From JAMQPK01 sp963782595 (GTDB lineage: Bacteria > Acidobacteriota > Vicinamibacteria > Vicinamibacterales > JAMQPK01), in NCBI GenBank assembly GCA_963782595.1, contig CAWAKJ010000002.1, positions 868,001 through 932,000 of the forward strand: a DNA stretch of 64,000 bases, given 5' to 3'. Positions 52,553 to 62,216 of the stretch are shown piece by piece (the stretch's first letter is position 1; each line of letters begins with the position of its first letter). Position numbers and translations under genes: made by a program. The notes below the pieces were generated by a model. The model did no database searches, was not told where the DNA came from, and saw only the letters and a list, made by a program, of their open reading frames with translations.

Positions 52553-53356
52553 ATGCGTTTGCGTTTGAATCGGCGGACGTTCCTGGTCACTGCGCTTCTG
52601 TTCTGTTTCGCCGCATCGTGCTTCTCGCTGGGCGCGTGGTACACGCAGCTCCGCCTCGAGAGCAGGATTGCCGCGGCGGTGCAGACGCAGAGCACGCTCG
52701 CCACGCAGGTTACCCATAATCTGACCAGCGAGATGGGGTTGATGCCGCTCAGCATGCTGCGCGACCGCCGCAAAAGCTTCGTCGAGGTGAACGCCTACGA
52801 CGAGCTTGGCGTCATGCGATACAGCACCGCCGGATATCTGGGCAAGGGCTACTTCATCACGGTCAAGCACGGTGTGATGGCGCTCAACGAGAATCAGCGC
52901 GCGACAGCGTCGGTCACCGTTCTTTACAAAAACAAGCCTGTCCCCGCGACGGTTGTCGACAGCGGCGCGGCCGAGGCGGAGGTGCATCCGGGCGACTGGG
53001 CCATCATCAAAGTCGATCGCGAGATCGACCTCCCGCCGCTGATGACCGACGTCGACTACGCGTACGATTTCGCCGCTCCCATCTTCAGGCTGGGCAATGA
53101 CTACTCGAAAGGGATCATTCTCAGTACGGGGTATATCGGCCAGCGCACGACCAATGGCCTGGTGACGTCGCTCACCGACGGTCATCCCGGCGTGTCCGGT
53201 GGGGGAGTGCTGAATCAGAACGGTAAACTGGTTGGTATTCCGATCGGTCGGATGGATGGCGACTACCGTTTCTCGTTCATCCTGCCGCTTCGCGCGGAGA
53301 TGTTCCGAAAAGTGCCCGAGCTGGCCGGCAACGCCGTGGCCACAAGCGGATCGTAG
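52553..53356 (+). CDS. Membrane-anchored trypsin-like serine protease
   Basis: The 267-residue protein has a membrane anchor (FLVTALLFCFAASCFSLGAWY), a coiled region, and a trypsin/HtrA-type fold: FITVKHGVM (His), GDWAIIKVD (Asp) and GHPGVSGGGVLNQNGKLVGI (Ser). All triad elements appear present, although the His context TVKH departs from the usual TAAH. There is no PDZ domain, unlike HtrA. ATG 52553 is chosen because the anchor starts there; an upstream GTG or ATG cannot be excluded. Confidence 0.75.
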   Translation: MRLRLNRRTFLVTALLFCFAASCFSLGAWYTQLRLESRIAAAVQTQSTLATQVTHNLTSEMGLMPLSMLRDRRKSFVEVNAYDELGVMRYSTAGYLGKGYFITVKHGVMALNENQRATASVTVLYKNKPVPATVVDSGAAEAEVHPGDWAIIKVDREIDLPPLMTDVDYAYDFAAPIFRLGNDYSKGIILSTGYIGQRTTNGLVTSLTDGHPGVSGGGVLNQNGKLVGIPIGRMDGDYRFSFILPLRAEMFRKVPELAGNAVATSGS

Positions 53357-53380
53357 AAACGGCAACGGGAACCAGTATCC

Positions 53381-55318
53381 CTACCCCTTCCCCTCCAGGT
53401 AGGTGTAGCCGTGCAGGCCGTCTTCGAAAAAGCGAATAAGGCGGCCTGACTCTTCGTAGTCGATGCGACCCGCCCGCACCGCCCCCTCGACGTCGGCGCG
53501 CAGCTTCGTAATCAGGTCGTCTCCGTCGAACTGCACGTACTTCAACACCTCGCGAACGGTGTCGCCCTTGATGACCGCGTCGAGGACGACCGCGTTGTCG
53601 CTGTCCAGGCTGACGTGCACGGCGTGCGTGTCGCCGTACAGGTTGTGAAGGTCGCCGAGAATCTCCTGGTACGCGCCCACCAGAAACACACCCAGGTAGT
53701 AGGGTGAGCCGTTGAACGTGTGCAGCGGCAGCGTGCGCCGCACGTCGCGGCGGTCGATGAACATGTCGACCTTGCCGTCCGAGTCGCACGTGATGTCGCC
53801 CAGTACCGCATGCCGCGTCGGCTGCTCGTCCAGCCGGTGGATCGGCATGATGGGAAAGAGCTGCTTGATAGCCCAGCTGTCGGGCACCGACTGGAACAGC
53901 GAAAAATTGCAGAAATAGGTGTCCGACAGCGACTCGTCGAGGTGCTGCAGGTCTTCGGGCACCTCCTCCATCGTTTTGACCAGCTTCTGCAGTTTCATGC
54001 AGATCGCCCAGTACAGACTCTCGGCCTGCGAACGCTGTTCGAGCGGCAGGTAGCCGGTCGAGAACATGTTGATCGCCATGTCGAGTGCCTGCTGCGCGTC
54101 GTGGTAGCTCTCGAGCGCGTTGCGCGTCGTCAGGCTGGAGTAGGTCTCGATGAGATCGACGACCGGCCGCTCCATCTCGGGCGTCGCCGTGGTCGTCACT
54201 TCGTCGAGGCCAAAGCCTGAAGCGCCGAGCACGTTGAACACGAGCAGGCTGTGATGCGCCACGACCGCGCGCCCGCTTTCCGAGATGATGGTCGGGTGGG
54301 CCACCTTGGCCTCGTCGCACACCGTCTGCAGGTGATAGACGACGTCGTTGGCATATTCCTGGAGGGTGTAGTTGACGCTCGACTCGAAATTGGTCTGAGA
54401 GCCGTCATAGTCGACTCCCAGCCCGCCCCCGACATCCATATATTTGAGTCCGGCGCCGGCCTGTGCGAGCTCCACATAGACGCGAGCGGCCTCGTTGAGG
54501 GCGCCTTTGACGATGCGGATGTTCGGGATCTGGCTGCCGAGGTGGAAATGGAGCAGCTGGAAGCAGTCTTCCATGCCCCGCGTCTTCAGCTCTTTGAGCC
54601 CCTGCAGAATCTCGGCGACCGTCAACCCGAACTTGGAGCGGTAGCCCCCCGACGACTGCCATCGGCCGCCCCCGCGGGCCGCCAGCTTGACCCGCATCCC
54701 GATATTGGGTCGCACGCCGATGCGCTCGGCGTGCTCGAGGATGAGGTCGAGTTCGGTGTATTTCTCGACGACCGGGATGATGTTGCGGCCGATTTTCTGG
54801 GCCAGCATTGCCAGCTCGATGAACTCGGCGTCCTTGAAGCCGTTGCAGATGATGGGGGTGTCGTTGTCGGCGATCGACACGACGGCGATGAGCTCGGGCT
54901 TCGAACCGGCCTCGAGGCCGAAATGGAACGGTTTTCCGAAGTTGAAGACTTCCTCCACGACCTGACGCTGCTGGTTCACCTTGATGGGATACACGCAGCA
55001 GTATTTGCCCGTGTATTCATGCTGCGTGATGGCGGCCTGAAACGCCTCGTGGATGTCCTGCAGCCGGTGCTGGAGGATGTCTCGGAATCTCAAGAGCGTC
55101 GGCAGGGTGATGCCGCGCAGCTGCAGGTGGTCGACCAACTGTTTGAGATCGATCGATCGGTGCGGCTCTTTCGTGGGATGGATTTTGACGTGACCGTTGT
55201 CGCCGACTGAAAAGTAGCCCTGCCCCCAGCGGGCTATCTCGTACATCTCGGCGGCATCGACCGTGGTCCAGGCGTCCCCGACATCATGGGCAGATCGTCG
55301 GGTGCTTTGTTGATTCAT
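53381..55318 (-). CDS. speA: Biosynthetic arginine decarboxylase
   Basis: The 645-residue protein matches SpeA: VKINQQRQVVEEV-like PLP-lysine region (YPIKVNQQRQVVEEVFNFG), EAGSKPELIAVV, HFHLGSQIPNI, DVGGGLGVDYDG and late VLGDITCDSDGKVD. It decarboxylates arginine to agmatine for polyamine synthesis, using pyridoxal phosphate. Length agrees with the family. ATG 55318 is chosen over an upstream GTG. Divergent from the cNMP-like ORF. Confidence 0.95.
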   Translation of the reverse strand: MNQQSTRRSAHDVGDAWTTVDAAEMYEIARWGQGYFSVGDNGHVKIHPTKEPHRSIDLKQLVDHLQLRGITLPTLLRFRDILQHRLQDIHEAFQAAITQHEYTGKYCCVYPIKVNQQRQVVEEVFNFGKPFHFGLEAGSKPELIAVVSIADNDTPIICNGFKDAEFIELAMLAQKIGRNIIPVVEKYTELDLILEHAERIGVRPNIGMRVKLAARGGGRWQSSGGYRSKFGLTVAEILQGLKELKTRGMEDCFQLLHFHLGSQIPNIRIVKGALNEAARVYVELAQAGAGLKYMDVGGGLGVDYDGSQTNFESSVNYTLQEYANDVVYHLQTVCDEAKVAHPTIISESGRAVVAHHSLLVFNVLGASGFGLDEVTTTATPEMERPVVDLIETYSSLTTRNALESYHDAQQALDMAINMFSTGYLPLEQRSQAESLYWAICMKLQKLVKTMEEVPEDLQHLDESLSDTYFCNFSLFQSVPDSWAIKQLFPIMPIHRLDEQPTRHAVLGDITCDSDGKVDMFIDRRDVRRTLPLHTFNGSPYYLGVFLVGAYQEILGDLHNLYGDTHAVHVSLDSDNAVVLDAVIKGDTVREVLKYVQFDGDDLITKLRADVEGAVRAGRIDYEESGRLIRFFEDGLHGYTYLEGKG

Positions 55319-55352
55319 CGTCACACATGATACGCGACTTTGCTGTTGTAAG

Positions 55353-55658
55353 ATGCCCGCAACTCACATGAATTGCTGGTCGTCGCTCCTCAGTCGTCTT
55401 CCGCTCTTCACTAGGGTGTCCTCCGAAGCGCTCGCGCGTCTCGAGCATCGGATACGACGGCGGGAGTTCGCGCTTCGTACGGTCATCGTTCGCGAGGGAA
55501 CGGACGATGACTGCGCGTCTATCATCATCTTCCTATCGGGACGAGTCGCCGTCCGCCGTAGGGACGCCGGTCTCGCCGAGCGCCTCGAGACCGCAAATCG
55601 TCACAAAGGTTTCGACTTTGTTAATTCCGGGTGGGCGTCGACGAGCGTCGTCATCTGA
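55353..55658 (+). CDS. Short cyclic-nucleotide-binding-like protein (possibly truncated)
   Basis: The 101-residue protein begins with a cNMP-binding-like segment (LLSRLPLFTRVSSEALARLE, then REFALRTVIVREGTDDD and IIFLSGRVAV), but it stops before the phosphate-binding cassette expected of a full domain. Its TGA overlaps the ATG of the next gene, which indicates translational coupling. It may be a degenerate sensor or a frameshifted fusion with the downstream kinase. Tentative. Confidence 0.4.
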   Translation: MPATHMNCWSSLLSRLPLFTRVSSEALARLEHRIRRREFALRTVIVREGTDDDCASIIIFLSGRVAVRRRDAGLAERLETANRHKGFDFVNSGWASTSVVI

Positions 55659-56266
55659 TGCGGGTGGCCATTGTCGGCGGCCCCGGGATCGGCAAGAGCA
55701 CCTTGATTCGCCAGCTGGGGGACCTCTACCACAACGGGACCTACGGCGAGGGTGAGGAGGGCGTCTGGAATCAGCGCATGCTCGAAGACATCGCGGCTGG
55801 CCGGAACGCTGTCGGGGTTACCGAGTATTTCGCACGAATCTACGATGCCAACTACCGCGACGCGGCCGAACACGACCGTCCAGACCGGGTCATCTTCTTC
55901 GAAGGTGCGCGCATCACGCTGGAAGCGCACATGGCCGAGTACCCCCAGGCAGATCACCCCGCGCTGCGCCAGGTGCTCTCGATTGGGGACTGGTGGAACC
56001 CCGAGAAGGTGATAGTGCTGACATCCAGCGTCGATACCATCGAAAAGCACATCAGGCTCCGAAACCGCCCTCACGAGACCGCCGAAAACATGGTCAGGCG
56101 CTTCAGGCTCATCGACGCCGAATTCCGGCGGCTTGCGCCGAGTTATCGCAATACGGTCGTGATGAACCGCGACGGCATGGAGTTCCACGCCCGGCGCGGG
56201 CTCACCGATGTCATCGCAGCGGCCGGGCTGCCGATGTTCCGGGAAATCCCGTATCGGATGTCTTAG
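55658..56266 (+). CDS. P-loop nucleotide kinase-like protein
   Basis: The 202-residue protein begins with a P-loop GGPGIGKSTLIRQLGDLYH and then has VIFFEGARITLEAHM and a lid-like segment with several arginines (HIRLRNRPHETAENMVRRFRLI). The pattern is like deoxynucleoside kinase or related small-molecule kinases. No substrate can be assigned. ATG 55658 follows TGATG overlap with the previous gene; a GTG at 55631 is possible. Confidence 0.65.
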   Translation: MRVAIVGGPGIGKSTLIRQLGDLYHNGTYGEGEEGVWNQRMLEDIAAGRNAVGVTEYFARIYDANYRDAAEHDRPDRVIFFEGARITLEAHMAEYPQADHPALRQVLSIGDWWNPEKVIVLTSSVDTIEKHIRLRNRPHETAENMVRRFRLIDAEFRRLAPSYRNTVVMNRDGMEFHARRGLTDVIAAAGLPMFREIPYRMS

Positions 56267-56279
56267 GTGCACCTTTGGT

Positions 56280-56379
56280 AACAGGAGCTCAGGAGTTCAG
56301 GAGAAGGATGATGGGAACGGATTTCGACGCAGAGGCGCGGAGACGCAGAGGAAATGCCCTTATCTCTTAATCTCCTGTG
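56280..56379. repeat. AGGAG-family element with inverted ends
   Basis: ACAGGAGCTCAGGAGTTCAG at 56281 faces an inverted arm TCTTAATCTCCTGT ending at 56378. The interior carries a CGACGCAGAGGCGCGGAGA tract. It is the same family as the elements at 41495 and 59114. One candidate start of the M28 peptidase gene lies in its right arm. Confidence 0.5.
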
Positions 56380-56409
56380 GGATTTTTGCATTTCACTGGT
56401 GATCGCCCC

Positions 56410-57327
56410 TTGATCTGGATTCGCTCATTGCTCGCCGTGGTGCTGTGTGGCCTGGCCGCCGCATGTGCGGCTCGCACCGCCCCGGTCGTTTCGGCGCCGG
56501 ATGCGGCACAGTTGTTCGCGGGCGCCCGTGCGGATGTCGGGCGCCTCGGGGCTGGAAGCAACGAGGCGCGATTCGAGGCCCTGACGACGCTGCTGACCGA
56601 GCGGAAGATTGCCTTCGAGGTCGAGCCCTTCACGATCGAGCCGCGCAAAGGGGAGCCCCGCACCGAGGGACGTAACGTCATCGTCACGCTGCCCGGCCGA
56701 GACCCGGAAATCATCCTGGGCGCGCACTATGATGCCGTTCGCCTGTCGAATGGCACATTCAGTCAGGGCGCCGTGGACAACGGTGCCTCCGTGATCGTGC
56801 TCGTGCGGGTGGCAGAGACGCTGGCGAGGGCGCGGCCGAGAAGCCGTGTACGAATCGTATTTTTCGACATGGAGGAACTGGGGCTTTTCGGGTCGGCCAG
56901 GTATCTCCAGAATCACGTCGATCGGACGATCCGGGCGATGGTGAACCTCGACGTCAACGCGTTTGGCGACACCCTGATTTACGGGCCTCGTACGGACTTG
57001 AACACTGATCTGTTCCGGGCGATGCAGCTGGCCTGCGCCGGGGTCGCGCGAGCGTGCGTCGAGTTCCCGCGCATGCCGCCTGGCGATGACCTCAGCTTCC
57101 AGAAGGCCGGCATCCCCACCGTTTCGATGGCGACCGTCCCGGAAGTGCAGGCACATCAGCTCTGGCTGGTGATGAACGGTGGCACAGAATCGGGGCTGCC
57201 GGCTGGCTTTGTCCCCCAGGTGCTGCGAACAATTCACACCGCCGCCGATACGCCTTCCCTCGTCGAACCGGACGCGATGTGGAGAGCCTATCGAGCCGTA
57301 CTCAGCCTCCTGGCGCGACTGGACTGA
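56410..57327 (+). CDS. M28 family metallopeptidase lipoprotein
   Basis: The protein of about 305 residues has a lipobox (GLAAAC), then the M28 metal motifs: GAHYDAV (His, Asp), GAVDNGAS (Asp), FDMEELGLFGS (Glu-Glu), NLDVNAFGD (Asp) and IHTAADT (His). All five zinc ligands appear intact, so it should be an active di-zinc aminopeptidase, anchored after export. The start is TTG 56410 or GTG 56377; the latter is embedded in a repeat arm, so TTG is preferred, but this is uncertain. Confidence 0.82.
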   Translation: MIWIRSLLAVVLCGLAAACAARTAPVVSAPDAAQLFAGARADVGRLGAGSNEARFEALTTLLTERKIAFEVEPFTIEPRKGEPRTEGRNVIVTLPGRDPEIILGAHYDAVRLSNGTFSQGAVDNGASVIVLVRVAETLARARPRSRVRIVFFDMEELGLFGSARYLQNHVDRTIRAMVNLDVNAFGDTLIYGPRTDLNTDLFRAMQLACAGVARACVEFPRMPPGDDLSFQKAGIPTVSMATVPEVQAHQLWLVMNGGTESGLPAGFVPQVLRTIHTAADTPSLVEPDAMWRAYRAVLSLLARLD

Positions 57328-57347
57328 TTCCTGCATCCGCAACGCGT

Positions 57348-59084
57348 GTGCTGACACGTGTGCTTTCCCCCAGGCAGGACGCCTTTCTCGCAGAGGAGCG
57401 CGCCCTGCTCGTCCGGCTTCGGATGGCTCTCGCGCGCACCGACGCCGCCCCCGATCGCCAGCAGGCTCTCGACCAATCGATTGCGCAACTGGAGGAGCTC
57501 TTCCTGCTGGTGGTGGTCGGCGAGTTCAACGCCGGCAAGAGCGCGTTCATCAACGCGCTCGTCGGCCAGCCGCTCCTGAAGGAAGGCGTGACGCCGACAA
57601 CGGCGACGATCACGGTCCTCGAGTTCGGAGAAGCTCCCGAGCAAACCGTGCGACAGGCGAACGTACTGGTCATCAAGGCGCCGGTGGACCTCCTCCGCGA
57701 AATCCGCATCGTCGATACACCCGGGACCAATGCCATCATCCGGGAGCACGAAACGATGACGGCCGAGTTCATTCCCCGGTCGGATCTGGTGTTTTTCGTC
57801 ACGTCGGCCGACCGCCCCTTTACGGAAACCGAGCGGGCGTTCATGGAACAGATCCGTGGCTGGGGCAAGAAGATCGTGGTTGTCGTGAACAAGAGCGACA
57901 TTCTCGAGGGCCCGGTGCAGATGGCCGAGATACGCGGGTTCGTCGCCGATAACGCGCGGCTGCTGCTGGGCTTCGTGCCCGACATTTTTTTCGTCAGCTC
58001 GAAGCTCGCTCTTCGCGCCAAGCGGGGAGAGCCGTCGCTGTGGGCCGCCAGCGGATTCGAAGAGCTCGAGACCTACGTGTCGACGACGCTGAATGCCTCG
58101 GGCCGGGCGCAGTTGAAGCTGCTGAACCCGCTCGGCGTGGCCACGGCGATTGGTGCGCGCGAGCTCGCCTCGGTACGCGATCGCCGCGCGTTGCTGAAAG
58201 ACGACTTCGCCACGCTGGAACAGGTGGAAGACCAGCTCGCTGTCTACCAGCGCGACATGGAGCGTGATTTCTCGTTGCGTATCACCGACGTCGAGAACGT
58301 GCTGCTCGAGATGGAGAAGCGCGGGCACATGTTCTTCGACGACACCATGCGCATCGGGCGCGTGATGGATTTGCTGAACCGCAGCCGGGTCCAGGAGGCG
58401 TTCGAACGGCAGGTGGTGGCCGACGCGCCGCAGCAGATCGAGCGCAAGGTGGGCGAGCTCATCGACTGGATGATCGATTCCGATCTCAGGCACTGGCAAG
58501 GCGTGACGGCACACCTGGCCAAACGGCGTCAGCAGTACGCGGGCCAGCTCATCGACAATCCCGATACCGAGCGCTTCCATTTCGATCGGCGCGGCATGAT
58601 CGATTCCGTGGGACGGGAGGCGCAGCGCGTCATCGACGGCTACGATCGGCAGAAGGAGGCCAGCGACCTCGCCGACGGTGCGAGAAATGCGGTGGCGACC
58701 GCGGCGGCGGTCGGTGCGGGTGCGGTTGGCCTGGGCGCCATCGTCACCGTCGCGGCGTCAACCGCGGCGGCCGACGTGACGGGCCTCGTGATGGCATCGG
58801 TGCTTGCCGCCATCGGCTTCTTCGTCATCCCCGCAAAACGGAAGAGGGGCAAGGAAGAGATGCGGCAGAAGATCGCGGAGGTGCGGCAGCGCCTCGGCGA
58901 CGCGTTGAGGACGCAGTTCAGGAAAGAGATCGATCGGGCTAGCGAGCGTATTCGCACCAGCATCGCGCCCTACAGCCGTTTCGTGCGCGCCGAGGGAGAG
59001 AAACTGGAGGCCAACGAACGAGAGCTCGTCAGCGTGAATGCAGAACTCGCCTCACTGCGGACGAAAATCGAGACAGCCGGCTGA
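57348..59084 (+). CDS. Bacterial dynamin-like GTPase
   Basis: The protein of about 578 residues has the dynamin GTPase set: GEFNAGKSAF (G1), TPTTATIT (G2), DTPG (G3) and NKSD (G4), then long helices and a hydrophobic paddle-like region near residue 460-500 (VATAAAVGAGAVGLGAIVTVAAS). It would bind and reshape membranes with GTP. Starts GTG 57348 or 57360 or an earlier GTG 57279 are possible; 57348 avoids overlap with the M28 gene. Only one such gene is visible, whereas many bacteria have paired dynamins. Confidence 0.85.
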   Translation: MLTRVLSPRQDAFLAEERALLVRLRMALARTDAAPDRQQALDQSIAQLEELFLLVVVGEFNAGKSAFINALVGQPLLKEGVTPTTATITVLEFGEAPEQTVRQANVLVIKAPVDLLREIRIVDTPGTNAIIREHETMTAEFIPRSDLVFFVTSADRPFTETERAFMEQIRGWGKKIVVVVNKSDILEGPVQMAEIRGFVADNARLLLGFVPDIFFVSSKLALRAKRGEPSLWAASGFEELETYVSTTLNASGRAQLKLLNPLGVATAIGARELASVRDRRALLKDDFATLEQVEDQLAVYQRDMERDFSLRITDVENVLLEMEKRGHMFFDDTMRIGRVMDLLNRSRVQEAFERQVVADAPQQIERKVGELIDWMIDSDLRHWQGVTAHLAKRRQQYAGQLIDNPDTERFHFDRRGMIDSVGREAQRVIDGYDRQKEASDLADGARNAVATAAAVGAGAVGLGAIVTVAASTAAADVTGLVMASVLAAIGFFVIPAKRKRGKEEMRQKIAEVRQRLGDALRTQFRKEIDRASERIRTSIAPYSRFVRAEGEKLEANERELVSVNAELASLRTKIETAG

Positions 59085-59113
59085 GCCGGACTCGCGGCTC
59101 AAAAGACAAATTC

Positions 59114-59279
59114 AAACAGGAGTTTAGGAGATTAGGAGGTTAGTCTCCCAGGTCACAGAAGATCAGGCATTTTCAGCGGCTCCAATCGATGAGGAGCCGA
59201 ACGCGACGACGCAACGAGCGGCTCGGTACCTCCGCGTTGAGACAAACTCGCCCCCTCCTGATCTCCTAATCTCCTGTTT
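59114..59279. mobile_element. MITE-like element with AGGAG-type 26-bp inverted ends
   Basis: AAACAGGAGTTTAGGAGATT at 59114 (arm to 59139) is inverted at 59254-59279 with 2 mismatches in 26. The 166-bp element sits next to the receptor gene end. It contains a copy (59173-59191) of the 19-base 3' end of that gene. No transposase gene is present. Confidence 0.55.
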
Positions 59280-59314
59280 GTATTTTCGTCCCCCGTATCA
59301 ATATCGCGTCCTGC

Positions 59315-62134
59315 TCAGCGGCTCCAATCGATGCCCGCGTAAATCGTCCACGAGTAGATCTCGTGGGCGACACGGCGGTTGGGCGTGCCGGCGTAGCGGA
59401 GTCGCGGCTGGTCGTTCAGGTTGCGCAGTTCGACGAACGGCCGGAAGTGACGGTTGACCGCATAACTCACCTTCGCGTCGACCGGAAGGTAGCTGTCGGC
59501 GTAGTTGTCGCCGTCGAGGGTGCCTCCAATGCTGCCGAGCATCGGGCTGGTGTACGACGCAGAGACCTGTGCCTCGAGACCATATTTCTGATAGAGCACC
59601 GCAACATTGCCGACCTTATCTGACTGCCCGAAGAAGGGCAGGTCGTCCTGCTCGCGTCCGAACACTGTTACCGAGGAATCGACGAACGTGTAGTTGAAGT
59701 TCAGGCCGAGGCCGTCGAACGGCGAAGGCAGCATCGGCAGCGATGTCTGGAAGCTCAGCTCGACGCCGGTAATCCGCCCGCTGTCTGCATTCTCTGGACG
59801 AGTGAATCCGAACCGGTCGTAGCGCCTGCCATTTTGAACCGTATTCGATTCGACGAAGCTGCGCGTGTAGATCGGATTTCTGATGTGCTTGTGGAAGGGC
59901 GCCACCGAGACCATTCCATTCCTCGCGTAGAGCTCGAAGGACGCGTCGATGTTCGTCGAGCGGTACGGCTCGAGGTCGGGGTTGCCCGACGAAAGGCTGC
60001 CGGTGAACGTGCCGTCCTCGTTGAGGATGTCGTCGAACACGCGAATGGGCGCGAGCTGGGCGTAGCTCGGGCGGCCGAGGGTGTTCGTCAAGGCGAACCG
60101 GAGCGTGACGTTCTGCCTCGGATGGATGTTCACATGTACGCCTGGCAGGACATCGGTGTAGCTCGTGGTGCCGCGCGCCGGGTTCGTGCGTCCGGTAAAC
60201 GCGCCTCCGGCAAACACCAGTTCGTTCGCAAGGTAGTCGCCCCGCGTGTTCTCGACGCGGGCACCGGCCAGCAGGTTCCACTTCGAGAAATCGACGCCCA
60301 TCATCAGGTATCCGGCATAGACGTCTTCGCCGGCTTCGAAATCCTGTTCCAGCGAGTTCTGCTGTGTCGTCAGCGTGTCGGGAATGAAGCGGTCCGGGTT
60401 GCTCTGAAAGAACGACTGGAGCGCGGGAAGATTCAGCGTGGGACCGAAGCGAATGTCGTTAACGAAGAAATCATCCGGTCCGGTCGACCCGAGTCCGAAA
60501 TCGGCGAGGGTGAAGGTCGAGCCGTTGAAGTTTCTGTTGTCGCGATTCTGATATTTGTCTCTCGTCACGACCTTCACGCCGGTCTTCCAGTACGCGCCGC
60601 GGCCGCCGAGCGAGACGCTGCGCCGCAGATTGAGCTCGCCCGTCCACACGTCTTCGCGCTCGAGATCGCTGCGGAATCTCACCCGCCGGAAGGGATACGC
60701 TGCGCCTGAGTAGAAGCTCGGATCCGGGGTGATCACCGGCAGAACCGGCATCGAAAGGTCGTACGTATTCGGAAACGCATTCGCGGCCGATCGGAATTCC
60801 CAGTCCACGCGATTCGGCGTTCGGCGCTGCCCGCGGCTGCCTCCCACGCGCCAGTCGAGGGCCGTGCGTTGGACGGTATGCGTGCCGCCGAGCATCAGAG
60901 CATTGATGAGGTGCTTCTGCGTGTAGTCGCGATACTCGCGCGTGGCCCGTCCCTGGCTGAATCGTCCTGATGTCGGCGTCTGGTTCGTCAACGTGCCGCG
61001 GGTGAAGTCGAACTGTGTCTGTTGACGGCCTTCGAGATCCTGGAAGAGGTTGTTGTTGAAACGCAGAAAAAACGCCTGCTGTGCGGCAGGGCGGAATTCC
61101 AGCGACGCGTTGACGCCGCCGCGCTGGCGCTCGACGTCATACAGAAAATACGCCTGATTCTGCGGAACGAACTGGCCGTTCTGGCTCGTCCATTGGCCGT
61201 CCGCGATTCTGTAGAGCTCGGAGTTGAAGCGCCGGTACGAATAACTTCCGCCAACGACGATGCCCCAGCGGCGCTCGGCGTCCAGGACCCGGCCGAACGA
61301 GAAGCTTCCGCTGTACGGCGCGCGGCCCCCCATGGCGTTGTACCCGGTTCGCAGTGACCCGAGCATGAATCCCTGGGGACGATCGAACGCGCTGAGCGTG
61401 GCGATGTTGATCGACGCCCCGATGGCATTGGCATCCATGTCGGGCCGGACGGCCTTGGTGACCTCGAGCCGCGAGATGAGATCGGCAGGCACCGAATCCA
61501 TCGATACACCGCGCGTGCCGAACTCGGCCGGCGTGCCGACGATCTGACCGTTGATCGTCACGTTGTTCAGGCTCGCATCGATTCCGCGGACGACTACGAA
61601 GCGTCCTTCGCCCTGGTCGATCTCCATCGAGACGCCGGGAATGCGCCGCAGCGCCTCTGCCGCGTTGTTGTCGGGAAATCGTCCGAGCGAATCTGCCGAG
61701 ACCACGTCCAGAATGTGATCGGCCGTCTGCTTTTGGTGGCGGGCGATCTCGGAACCGGCGGTGACGGTAACCTCTTCGCTGAGGCCCGCGAGGGGGAGCC
61801 GGAAGTCGAACGCCCGTTCGTCGCTGCCGGTGACGGTCACATCCTGCCGTTCCACGCTTCGGAACCCGGCCATGGCCGCGACGAGCGAATACGGACCGCC
61901 GGTCCTCACGTTCCTCAGAACATAACGGCCGTCTCGTTCGGTGGTGGTTTCCTCGCGAGAGCCCGTGGGGAGGTGAACGGCGCTGACGGTGGCACCTGGC
62001 AGCGCGCCGCCCTGCTCATCGGTGACGACACCGCTCAGCGACGCTGTGGTCTGCGCGAGAGCAGGAGTGGCGAGCCGCAGAAAGACGATCAGAAAAAACG
62101 GAGCGCGGCGGAGAAATCTCTTCACATATGCCAT
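59315..62134 (-). CDS. TonB-dependent outer-membrane receptor
   Basis: The 939-residue protein has a signal peptide, an N-terminal carboxypeptidase-regulatory-like domain (LSGVVTDEQGGALPGATVSA), a plug (DNNAAEALRRIPGVSMEID, VVRGIDASLNNVTING) and a barrel ending in aromatic-rich strands (YAGIDWSR at the C-terminus). It resembles TonB-dependent receptors of the Xanthomonas/Caulobacter type that take up complex organic compounds. The substrate is unknown. The gene is monocistronic on present evidence. Confidence 0.88.
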   Translation of the reverse strand: MAYVKRFLRRAPFFLIVFLRLATPALAQTTASLSGVVTDEQGGALPGATVSAVHLPTGSREETTTERDGRYVLRNVRTGGPYSLVAAMAGFRSVERQDVTVTGSDERAFDFRLPLAGLSEEVTVTAGSEIARHQKQTADHILDVVSADSLGRFPDNNAAEALRRIPGVSMEIDQGEGRFVVVRGIDASLNNVTINGQIVGTPAEFGTRGVSMDSVPADLISRLEVTKAVRPDMDANAIGASINIATLSAFDRPQGFMLGSLRTGYNAMGGRAPYSGSFSFGRVLDAERRWGIVVGGSYSYRRFNSELYRIADGQWTSQNGQFVPQNQAYFLYDVERQRGGVNASLEFRPAAQQAFFLRFNNNLFQDLEGRQQTQFDFTRGTLTNQTPTSGRFSQGRATREYRDYTQKHLINALMLGGTHTVQRTALDWRVGGSRGQRRTPNRVDWEFRSAANAFPNTYDLSMPVLPVITPDPSFYSGAAYPFRRVRFRSDLEREDVWTGELNLRRSVSLGGRGAYWKTGVKVVTRDKYQNRDNRNFNGSTFTLADFGLGSTGPDDFFVNDIRFGPTLNLPALQSFFQSNPDRFIPDTLTTQQNSLEQDFEAGEDVYAGYLMMGVDFSKWNLLAGARVENTRGDYLANELVFAGGAFTGRTNPARGTTSYTDVLPGVHVNIHPRQNVTLRFALTNTLGRPSYAQLAPIRVFDDILNEDGTFTGSLSSGNPDLEPYRSTNIDASFELYARNGMVSVAPFHKHIRNPIYTRSFVESNTVQNGRRYDRFGFTRPENADSGRITGVELSFQTSLPMLPSPFDGLGLNFNYTFVDSSVTVFGREQDDLPFFGQSDKVGNVAVLYQKYGLEAQVSASYTSPMLGSIGGTLDGDNYADSYLPVDAKVSYAVNRHFRPFVELRNLNDQPRLRYAGTPNRRVAHEIYSWTIYAGIDWSR

Positions 62135-62216
62135 ACAGGCAAATGTAGCCGCCCGCTGTTTCGCGCGTGTCTCGCTGCGGCAACGATTCGGTGAAGGGCA
62201 ATGGTGTCGCTGGTTC

